In this document: positions 1 to 7,255 of the stretch, one piece after another | Position numbering within the stretch: position 1 is the stretch's first letter | Layout: each line of letters starts with the position of its first letter | Assembly (NCBI GenBank): GCA_031262745.1 | Contig: JAISHE010000012.1 | Coordinates: 38,706 to 102,705 of the forward strand | Source of the DNA: Culturomica sp. | Lineage (GTDB): Bacteria; Bacteroidota; Bacteroidia; Bacteroidales; Marinifilaceae | Direction of reading: 5' to 3' | Length of the DNA stretch: 64,000 nucleotides | The notes under the pieces: model-generated | What the model saw: only the letters and a program-made list of their open reading frames with translations | Database searches by the model: none | Told to the model about the DNA's origin: nothing | Position numbers and translations under genes: made by a program

Positions 1-1074
1 GGTAACAAGCAATAAATCGCCAACAATTAACGGTTCTCTTTTGCCATGAAAAGATTCGCGTACCAAGTTACTCATTTTGCTGCATTCTGCATTAGAGTTA
101 CAAATCAGAGTTGCGTATTCATATCCATTTTCTTTTATTGCTTGAATATATTTAGTGTATAGTTCTATCTCAGATTGAAAAACATTTATACGATTATATC
201 CACGAAGCGGTAAAGGGTCAAAAGCTATTTGTTTGCCAAAATAACCACTATCAACATATTTTTTGGGAATGCTATCATTGTTACTATCTTGCCACAAATT
301 GCGAATAACAGATGCTGCTTTGAGAATATCATTATTTTCTTGTTGACGAAAAATCTCTGTAAGAGTATATTCTGTTACGGATACATTGTATTTCTTTCTA
401 AGATATTCCGCATCCAAAGCTGGAGATTCTTTTTGGTTAATAGGTGGCAATTGGCACGGGTCGCCCACGAAAATGAATTTTCCTTTTTTATCGTAATTCA
501 TAAGCGCGTCCAGCACATTTCCGTCCCCAATATTTGCCGTAGAGGTTTGAGGCGTTTTTTTGTCTGATACCATAGAGGCTTCATCTACAATATAGGTTAC
601 AACTTGTGTATTATCAATTTGTACTGCATCAAAATCGAGATACATTTGTCCGAAAGCATCAATTTGAGTGTTTGATTGTTTAATACTTTTATCTACATCT
701 TGGCTTAAGCCCACAAAACGATATACCAAGCTGTGTATTGTTTTTACATTGACAATAGTCTTGTCTGAAAGTATTTTAGCAACTCGTCCGGTCGAAGCCA
801 ATACAACAAAAGGAGGCTCTTTTTCTTCATTACCATATACTTGGGAATTGTTATCTTTTGTATCGGAATTCTCTTGAGACTTTTTCCAATCAGCATTCAA
901 TTTTTTTATAAATCCACCAATCAATGATGTTTTTCCCGTACCGGCATAGCCTTTTAGTACAAAAATTTTTGCTTTTGAATCTTGTTCAAATGCACATAAA
1001 GCATCAAATACCTTCGTTTGTTGCGAAGATAATTCAAAATCAAAATAATCCTTGTAAGTCTTTACATCATTCAT
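1..1074 (-). CDS. RecD/Pif1-like SF1 helicase, partial (runs off left edge)
   Basis: This gene is missing from the ORF track because it has no stop inside the window; translating the minus strand from the ATG at 1074 gives 358 residues without a stop. Walker A reads GYAGTGKTS (about residues 42-50), Walker B reads IVDEASM, and motif III reads GDPCQLPP, the usual set of superfamily 1B helicases of the RecD/Dda/Pif1 type. Such enzymes unwind DNA using ATP. The C-terminal helicase motifs lie beyond the window. The start is 10 bases after the csm6 stop on the same strand, so it is probably co-transcribed with the CRISPR-Cas operon. A helicase of this kind is not a standard csm operon member, so a link to CRISPR immunity is inference; it could be a housekeeping or phage-derived helicase read through by chance. 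Confidence 0.85.
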   Translation of the reverse strand, partial: MNDVKTYKDYFDFELSSQQTKVFDALCAFEQDSKAKIFVLKGYAGTGKTSLIGGFIKKLNADWKKSQENSDTKDNNSQVYGNEEKEPPFVVLASTGRVAKILSDKTIVNVKTIHSLVYRFVGLSQDVDKSIKQSNTQIDAFGQMYLDFDAVQIDNTQVVTYIVDEASMVSDKKTPQTSTANIGDGNVLDALMNYDKKGKFIFVGDPCQLPPINQKESPALDAEYLRKKYNVSVTEYTLTEIFRQQENNDILKAASVIRNLWQDSNNDSIPKKYVDSGYFGKQIAFDPLPLRGYNRINVFQSEIELYTKYIQAIKENGYEYATLICNSNAECSKMSNLVRESFHGKREPLIVGDLLLVT

Positions 1075-1084
1075 AGTTTACTCA

Positions 1085-2539
1085 TTATACTGCCGAACTT
1101 CTTATTTGCTCCTCAATCATTTTATTCAACGGTTCATACATATCTTCCCGTGGCAAGCCCCATGCATCTAAGCATTGCTCTACTAAACATTGATAATAGG
1201 GAAGTTCTTCCGCTAATGTCCTTTTATCAACATATTTGCCTTCGTGAGCAACTTTATTGCGTACTTCTCTTACGGCGTTTTGTTTCTTTTCCTTGTATGG
1301 AGAATATGTAAAATCCAAATACGGTAGTAACAAATTTGCCAATGGCTGTAATTCATGGAAAAAATCTTGCTCGGCAATCAAGTGGATGGCTAATGGTACG
1401 GAAGAATAATCATAAGGCTTTTCTTTGTTGCAATTATCCATTGCATATTTCCTTGTTATCGGACAGTTATGTTCGTCTTCGTTAATCCATTTAAATAGTA
1501 TGTCTTCTTTTCTATCTTTCCTCTTTCCAATACATTTTTCTATTTCTTTTTCTATAAGTTTTAAGCTGTTATCAATAAATTCTTCGTAAAATACGGCAAA
1601 ATCTAAGATGCTGTCACGAAAATTGCCAAGCAATAGTTTTCGATAGGCAACCAATAATGATTCTGATAAAAACAGATACTCTTTTTCTCCAAATAACTTA
1701 TACAAATCTTCTGAGAATGCTCTCTTACAAGGATTAACAGCCGATATAATGCAAATATTTTTTCTGTCTGCAAGATTTTCCTTTGAGTCCCATAATTTTC
1801 TTGTACGCTCCAAAACTCGATTAATTCGGAAATGAGCAAATGCCAATAAGTTTATGGTTTGGTTATCTGAAATACTATTCGCATTATATCCTAAAATATT
1901 CAACGCTGCCTCGTATTGACTTTTTCGGATAAGCGAAATTGCTTGTTCTTTATTAATAACATTCTTGTATTCGACTTGCGTTTTTTCTTCCACACTGCCG
2001 TCTTTTTTCGGATAAAGTATCTTCAATTGCGTGTCCGGTAACATAAATTCTGCCATAATTTTAGCTGCCGTTTTCTGTTGTCCCGTTCCTCCGGCATCGC
2101 AAAAAACAAAATCGGCATCTTTGAATTGCGCCAGCAAATCGGCATAAAGTTTTTGATAGAAGAGCAAAAGAGAATTTTCGTCGGTTACATTTCCTTGCAT
2201 CTCTTTCAACTCAACATCTTCAATAGCGTATTCTTGTCGGATGATTTCACGGATAATTTTACCTTCATATAAAGTGTCTTGTTTATTGAAGTTCGGATTA
2301 TCTTCCTGATTAGAAACGATAATTATCAGTTTATCAAAAGCATATTGCTTTAAAACCGTATCTAAAATGTTTAGTTGGATACTTTCTTTTTCCGCATCAA
2401 AGTTTTCCCAAAGAGCCTTCGTCCACTCTCGAAATGTTGAAGATGTGTTTGGACGATTATCTCGCTTTTCTAAGTCGGAATATAGTGTCCCTTTATATTT
2501 GATATTCCGATTTCCAATATTTGTTATCAGTATATTCAT
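1085..2539 (-). CDS. csm6: Csm6-like CARF-HEPN ribonuclease
   Basis: The 484-residue protein has an N-terminal Rossmann-like CARF region with a strand-glycine segment DAGGTGQQKT near residues 148-157, a helical middle, and a C-terminal HEPN domain with the catalytic RNKVAH motif (R-x4-H, residues 427-432). In type III systems, Csm6 is a non-specific ribonuclease switched on when cyclic oligoadenylate made by Cas10 binds the CARF dimer. The length fits Csm6. Its ATG overlaps the csm5 stop by four bases (ATGA), which indicates translational coupling. Both functional motifs look intact. Whether the CARF part also degrades its ligand cannot be read from sequence. Confidence 0.85.
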   Translation of the reverse strand: MNILITNIGNRNIKYKGTLYSDLEKRDNRPNTSSTFREWTKALWENFDAEKESIQLNILDTVLKQYAFDKLIIIVSNQEDNPNFNKQDTLYEGKIIREIIRQEYAIEDVELKEMQGNVTDENSLLLFYQKLYADLLAQFKDADFVFCDAGGTGQQKTAAKIMAEFMLPDTQLKILYPKKDGSVEEKTQVEYKNVINKEQAISLIRKSQYEAALNILGYNANSISDNQTINLLAFAHFRINRVLERTRKLWDSKENLADRKNICIISAVNPCKRAFSEDLYKLFGEKEYLFLSESLLVAYRKLLLGNFRDSILDFAVFYEEFIDNSLKLIEKEIEKCIGKRKDRKEDILFKWINEDEHNCPITRKYAMDNCNKEKPYDYSSVPLAIHLIAEQDFFHELQPLANLLLPYLDFTYSPYKEKKQNAVREVRNKVAHEGKYVDKRTLAEELPYYQCLVEQCLDAWGLPREDMYEPLNKMIEEQIRSSAV

Positions 2540-4128
2540 AATGATTTAATTTTTGATTCGAGTAATTCTAATCGTTTAATCCATTTATTCATCTTATTTA
2601 GTTTATGATTTACCAATTCCTGCTTTAACCATTCATAAAACTCTTTTGTCAGTTTACTATTTGTCAAAGACTGATTGACCAAGTTACCCCATTCCGACTG
2701 CATAGTGTTTGTGTACTTTTCTTTTTCTCGCTCGTCGGGAGATAAGTTCGCTAAACGCACCGATTCCGCTTGCTTGGCTTTTTCTGCTTCATCCATACAA
2801 TTTTGGATTTTGAGCAATAGACTTTCATGCTTATCATCGCAAGGTAAGATTTGCTTTGCTTTCAAAGCAAATTCTTTTGCTTCGCTATAGCTCTCTTGAT
2901 TGCATAAAGTCTCCGCTCGCAAAATCAGTTTGTCATACTCTGCCTTTGTCTTTTGTTTTTGTTCCGCCTTCTGCCGTTCAATAAGTTCCTTTTGTTTTTG
3001 AATTTCCGCTTCTCTTTTCTTTTTTTGCCCTTCCAACTTTATAGCAAAATCTTCATCTGAAATACATTGCAGACGTACAAAACCCATCAAATAGAATTTA
3101 TCATTGTAAATGGCTACTTTTCGGGATTTGTACCTTTGCTTACCATTTGCCGCAATACCTGTTTTCGAATAATCATCATATTGCCAGTCACCGGTAATCG
3201 AATGAAATCCGGAACCGGCGGACATTTTTAGAACACAAGCGGTATTGTCTTTCGGAATTTGCGCTCTAATTTTTTCCAAACCGACGATTATTTTATCCGT
3301 TTTGTCGGTATGATATTTTTTGAAGAAAGCAATTTCTTTATCAACGTAATCTACTGTATGCTCATTTATTATAGAAAACAATTGTTCTATCTTGAATAGT
3401 TCTTGTTTTTCTCTTTGCTTGATATGATCCATTTTCTTAAAAGCAGATTCCGACAACATCAATGAACAAACGCCTTTCTCATTCGGTAACAAGGATTCAT
3501 ACAAAGTATTGAAGCCTGTTGGTTGGTATTTGTCGGTTGTGCCATTACGAAATTCATGTTTCCACCCTCCATGCCAATCATTGCCACTGCCATGCAGATT
3601 AAATATTTTGGTGTTCACGATATTGGTCTTATCAAATTCCGCATCGGAAAACTTGATAAAACGCATCAGTTCGTCGCCATCTGCAGAGCTACCAAAATAC
3701 TTTTTTTCATCATCTTTATTTTTCAGTTCATCCTTGTCCAATAAATAATCCAAAATTACCGACCGAACAGCACCTTTTAACGAACTCCCCGGAATAATAG
3801 GTTTATTCGACAACTCATTCTTGACAAAGGCTTTAATATCATTGTCGCTATTGACCGGTAATTCAAACGAAGCATCGGAAATCGCATCCAATTTACCTCC
3901 TACCATTCCCAATATAGCCGCATGGTTTTTCTCGGCAAACAATGGACTCAATTCCTCCGGATTGATTCCGGCTTGAATCATTTTCTTCAAGTTGAGCAAG
4001 TAGGCTTTGCCGTTTTTTACAACATAATCCATGCCTTTTACCCAATCTCTTTCCGCCCCGGCGCCTATGCTCAGCGGGGATAAAACCGTGATTTCGAGAT
4101 TATATTTTTGATTCAACACTTTTTCCAT
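2536..4128 (-). CDS. csm5: Csm5 RAMP protein with long C-terminal extension
   Basis: This is the RAMP subunit expected near the crRNA 3' end of the type III-A effector. The N-terminal part (about residues 1-365) carries the RAMP fold start LEITVLSPLSIGAG and the glycine-rich loop IPGSSLKGAVR (112-122). Known Csm5 proteins are usually about 350-400 residues; this one has 530. The extra part is a charged, lysine/glutamate/glutamine-rich helix (about 366-400, coiled-coil-like), a TPR-like helical pair (about 397-432, with YSEAKEFALKAKQILP), and a further helical tail (about 450-530). The gene starts 4 bases after csm4 and overlaps csm6. The core call is firm by motif and operon position; the role of the extension is unknown. 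Confidence 0.85.
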   Translation of the reverse strand: MEKVLNQKYNLEITVLSPLSIGAGAERDWVKGMDYVVKNGKAYLLNLKKMIQAGINPEELSPLFAEKNHAAILGMVGGKLDAISDASFELPVNSDNDIKAFVKNELSNKPIIPGSSLKGAVRSVILDYLLDKDELKNKDDEKKYFGSSADGDELMRFIKFSDAEFDKTNIVNTKIFNLHGSGNDWHGGWKHEFRNGTTDKYQPTGFNTLYESLLPNEKGVCSLMLSESAFKKMDHIKQREKQELFKIEQLFSIINEHTVDYVDKEIAFFKKYHTDKTDKIIVGLEKIRAQIPKDNTACVLKMSAGSGFHSITGDWQYDDYSKTGIAANGKQRYKSRKVAIYNDKFYLMGFVRLQCISDEDFAIKLEGQKKKREAEIQKQKELIERQKAEQKQKTKAEYDKLILRAETLCNQESYSEAKEFALKAKQILPCDDKHESLLLKIQNCMDEAEKAKQAESVRLANLSPDEREKEKYTNTMQSEWGNLVNQSLTNSKLTKEFYEWLKQELVNHKLNKMNKWIKRLELLESKIKSL

Positions 4129-4132
4129 AACA

Positions 4133-5128
4133 CTACATTTTTATAGGAATAAAAAACGATTTACCACTTCGCCAAACAGGGTGTTCCAACTTTTGCTCGC
4201 CAAAGTCAATATCCGGCTTGAGATTGACAATTTTACCCATTATATCCACATCGTCGTCCAATTGAGCGGAAAACACCGAGCCGGGCGTGAAGGCATATAC
4301 GGCATTTTTCCTAAAGGTGTTGAATGGAGGCGTTGTCAGCCAACCACCGCGCCTCATAAAGTCGTAACCAACATCTTTGCCGGACAGCATCGTTTGCAAT
4401 TGTTCTTTCGATTGAGGAATAAACATGGATAACGCCAAGGCATAATCCGTTTCACGTTCGTCCGGCACGGCAATTTCTATCTCATCCGTATCATAAGTAA
4501 AAAATCCGTTGCCGACATTACGGTCGGTGCCGATTCCTTCGTACTGCAAAACATCAAGCGCTTCGTGAAGCAAATTCACCGCTCCACCCATAATGAAATA
4601 AAGCCCGGAATAGTCCTTGAAAAAGACTCTGTCCATATAAAACGGGCGGGCATCTTCGCCGGCTGTACGCGAAACGGCTACGCGAGGCGAAACTTCAGAG
4701 GTGATAAAGTCTTTATCTATCTCACAACTTGTCAAATATTCGCCTTTTACCTCCTTTTTATCGACATCAACAGTTGATTCATTAAGATACTTTTCAAAAA
4801 AACGAATATCCAGCCATTGTATTTTTTTCAACGACTTGGCATCCAAATCCGGATTTTCCCGTATGGATACCTTCTTGTAGGGCTTTGGCAAAAAATAGAC
4901 GGCTTGGCTATCTTTATCCTTCTGATAAAAAGGAAACAACGAACTGATAGTAAAGTCCAAATCGCCATCTTTCGGAATCGTTTTTCCGATTTTTGCCAAA
5001 CAAGCCGTCAATGCCGCATACATCGTGTCCGATTGAATGGTTTTCAAGCTGACGCCATAATCTTCCCGATTGTCGCCCAAATGTACCGGAGTGGTAAAAT
5101 GCAGTTTATATACGCCAAATTCAAGCAT
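4133..5128 (-). CDS. csm4: Csm4 RAMP protein
   Basis: Csm4 caps the 5' handle of the crRNA and contacts Cas10 in the type III-A complex. The N-terminus reads MLEFGVYKLHFTTPVHLGD, then SDTMYAALTACLA, a typical Csm4 opening, and the middle has a GIGTDRNVGNG glycine-rich segment. The product is 331 residues, normal for the family. The ORF track starts 18 bases further upstream at a TTG (5146); I prefer the ATG at 5128, which overlaps the csm3 stop by 8 bases (ATGCTTGA), a coupling like that seen elsewhere in this operon. Confidence 0.88.
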   Translation of the reverse strand: MLEFGVYKLHFTTPVHLGDNREDYGVSLKTIQSDTMYAALTACLAKIGKTIPKDGDLDFTISSLFPFYQKDKDSQAVYFLPKPYKKVSIRENPDLDAKSLKKIQWLDIRFFEKYLNESTVDVDKKEVKGEYLTSCEIDKDFITSEVSPRVAVSRTAGEDARPFYMDRVFFKDYSGLYFIMGGAVNLLHEALDVLQYEGIGTDRNVGNGFFTYDTDEIEIAVPDERETDYALALSMFIPQSKEQLQTMLSGKDVGYDFMRRGGWLTTPPFNTFRKNAVYAFTPGSVFSAQLDDDVDIMGKIVNLKPDIDFGEQKLEHPVWRSGKSFFIPIKM

Positions 5129-5813
5129 GGTCAAAGTATTTTTCAAATGAAATTTCTTCTTGCTTCAATTCGCTGAATTTGATTTGTCCGTAGCCACGCG
5201 AACCGCTACCGCCAAGGTAATCATTCTCAAGCGCTTTGATGCCTTTTTCGAGTAGTTCGCACAAAGCTTTACCGTCATTATCATCATCCCAAGCATTGAT
5301 AACAAATTCCACATCGAAAGACACTCCGGCGGGGATACGCTCGGTTTGCCGCGGGTGTTCGGCAGTGCCTTTCACGCGGTCAATCACATTCTCCCATTTT
5401 GCTTCTGTATAAGGCATATCCAAACTGTCGCAATTGCGCAATTGTTTAGCCGAATCATCAGTAAGATACGCATCCCGCACAATCAACTTTGAAGGCTGAT
5501 TGTCTTCGGAGTAACCAAATAAATTGTTGATTTTAATTTGCTCTGACGTTTTTGTCTTTCCCTCTTCCTTGTCTTTTTTCGACAATTTACCACCTCCGAC
5601 TTCCGGACTGCCTGCAATCTGTTCGAGCAAACAACGCATTTTGCCTTTGATGGAACTTCCCGGAATATACGGTTGATTGTCTTTGACGGCAATTTTTATC
5701 ACGGGATTATCAATACCGCCGATTTCGACATTTTCACTGCTGCCACCAATGTGCAAGCCGGTTACCAACTCCAATGTGGTGCTTACTTTTATTTTCTTTA
5801 CTAACTTTTTCAT
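5121..5813 (-). CDS. csm3: Csm3 RAMP backbone and target RNA nuclease
   Basis: Csm3 forms the repeated backbone of the type III-A complex and cuts target RNA every six nucleotides. The 230-residue protein shows LELVTGLHIGG at the start, the conserved aspartate region GGIDNPVIK (Asp about residue 35, matching the known catalytic loop), the lysine/glycine loop IPGSSIKGKMR, and a terminal GGSGSRGYGQI segment. All hallmark positions look intact, so slicer activity is expected. It lies between csm2 (13-base gap) and csm4 (8-base overlap). Confidence 0.93.
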   Translation of the reverse strand: MKKLVKKIKVSTTLELVTGLHIGGSSENVEIGGIDNPVIKIAVKDNQPYIPGSSIKGKMRCLLEQIAGSPEVGGGKLSKKDKEEGKTKTSEQIKINNLFGYSEDNQPSKLIVRDAYLTDDSAKQLRNCDSLDMPYTEAKWENVIDRVKGTAEHPRQTERIPAGVSFDVEFVINAWDDDNDGKALCELLEKGIKALENDYLGGSGSRGYGQIKFSELKQEEISFEKYFDHA

Positions 5814-5826
5814 TATTATTTATTTT

Positions 5827-6246
5827 TTAATTGTTATCACTGATTTTTCCTTCTTCAGCAGCTTTATGATAAGCTACAATCGCTTCAAAAATTTTGATGA
5901 AATTTTTGAATTGTTTTTCGTTAGATACGCTGTTAATTGCAGCACACATAACCTCATAGAAATCCGTTATTTTGGAGTTTCCTTTTGTTCTACCAACAGC
6001 GTATGCTAATTTCGGTTTCAGTAGGACAAAATCCGTCTCGTTATAACCAGACATTTGTTGTCGCTTTACTTCACCAAAAAACTTTCGGAGTTGATTGGTA
6101 GTAAGTTTTGACACTGTAATTTTGCCTCTGTCGCCCCTAACATCTGTGCCAAGATAGTTTCCAAACTTCTTGGCAAAATCAACGGATTTATCCGTTATCG
6201 TGTTTTTTATTTCCTCTTTGGGAAATTCATCTGTCCATTTACTCAT
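5827..6246 (-). CDS. csm2: Csm2 small subunit
   Basis: The 139-residue, helical, basic protein fits the type III-A small subunit Csm2, which lines the inner face of the effector and binds the crRNA-target duplex. A recognisable stretch is TTNQLRKFFGEVKR, followed by LLKPKLAYAVGR, both characteristic of the family. Its ATG overlaps the stop of the upstream RhuM gene by 8 bases, so csm2 translation is probably coupled to that gene. It is followed by csm3 after 13 bases. Confidence 0.88.
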   Translation of the reverse strand: MSKWTDEFPKEEIKNTITDKSVDFAKKFGNYLGTDVRGDRGKITVSKLTTNQLRKFFGEVKRQQMSGYNETDFVLLKPKLAYAVGRTKGNSKITDFYEVMCAAINSVSNEKQFKNFIKIFEAIVAYHKAAEEGKISDNN

Positions 6247-7255
6247 GATTACTTTTATTTAAATTATTAATATTCAGTTTTTTAATATCTTCTTCCAATT
6301 CGTTAAGGCTTTGTACATATTCAGCTTGTCGCAATGCCTGCCGATATTTTTCGTATTCGGCTTCTGACTTATGCAATGCTGTTTCGTGGCTGATAGACCC
6401 TGCATGTTTCAAAATCTCCCTGCCGTTCATTTGAAGAATAACATCCAAACGCGCTATCCAATCTTTCATATACATCGGAATATGCTGCTGCGCCATTGTT
6501 TCGGCAAATGCAAGATATTGCTCGACCAGTAAACCGAGCAGCCTCATTTCGTCTTCCGTTAGATAGTTTTTCGCTATGCTGACGTCCGTTTTCTTGACCG
6601 AAATTTCACTTTTTTTGTCATACGACTGCATTCCAAGAAGCGGCAGGCTCGCATCTACTCGTCGATACACCAATTCCGCCGCCGTCTGCCGACTTACCGC
6701 CCACAATAGTTTGTTCTGTACAATCTTGAAAAACAGGATTGTCCGTTCGTCTTTCGGGTCGTAATCAATGCTTGTCTTGTATATGTCTTTGATTTTCTGA
6801 TAGAAAAACCGCTCGGATAGGCGAATTTCGCGTATCCTTTCCTGCAATTCATTGAAATAATTCATCGAATTGCCGGTTTTGAAGCGGTCATCATTCAAGG
6901 TAAACCCTTTTACAATGTATTCCTTCAATCGTTGGGTTGCCCAAATGCGAAACTGCGTCGCAAGGCGTGATTTAATACGATAGCCAAGCGAAATAATCAT
7001 ATCCAGATTATAATACTCCATATCGTAGGTTTTTCCATTGCCGGCAACTGTTCGGAAATTCCGAACAGTTGAAATCCGGTTCAATTCTTCCTCCTCGAAT
7101 ATGTGCTTAATATGCTCGCTGATATTTGCTTTGCTCGATTGATACAGTTGAACCATCTGCGCCTGCGTAAGCCAAACGGTTTCATCCTCCAAACGGACAT
7201 CAATCTTGATTTCTCCGTTCTGGGATTCGTAAATCAGTATTTCGCTATTGTTCAT
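6239..7255 (-). CDS. RhuM-family protein inside the csm operon
   Basis: The 338-residue protein matches the RhuM (virulence protein, PF13310-type) family: an N-terminal segment with VRLEDETVWLTQAQMVQLY, ANISEHIKHI and YNLDMIISLGYRIKS, then FRIWATQRLKEYIVKGF, all family signatures. The molecular function of RhuM proteins is not established; the N-terminus looks like a DNA-binding helix-turn-helix region and the C-terminus is helical. It is not a known type III-A subunit, yet it sits between cas10 and csm2 with a 4-base ATGA overlap upstream and an 8-base overlap downstream, so it is locked into the polycistron. It may be a regulator, toxin-like accessory protein or recent insertion; the first two are inference. 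Confidence 0.85.
   Translation of the reverse strand: MNNSEILIYESQNGEIKIDVRLEDETVWLTQAQMVQLYQSSKANISEHIKHIFEEEELNRISTVRNFRTVAGNGKTYDMEYYNLDMIISLGYRIKSRLATQFRIWATQRLKEYIVKGFTLNDDRFKTGNSMNYFNELQERIREIRLSERFFYQKIKDIYKTSIDYDPKDERTILFFKIVQNKLLWAVSRQTAAELVYRRVDASLPLLGMQSYDKKSEISVKKTDVSIAKNYLTEDEMRLLGLLVEQYLAFAETMAQQHIPMYMKDWIARLDVILQMNGREILKHAGSISHETALHKSEAEYEKYRQALRQAEYVQSLNELEEDIKKLNINNLNKSNHE

Noticed and set aside
229-877. Plus-strand ORFs of 112 and 69 aa
   Set aside because: They lie opposite the helicase gene, which has clear motifs in the other strand.
5129-5146. Upstream TTG start of csm4
   Set aside because: ATG at 5128 overlaps the csm3 stop as in the other operon joints.
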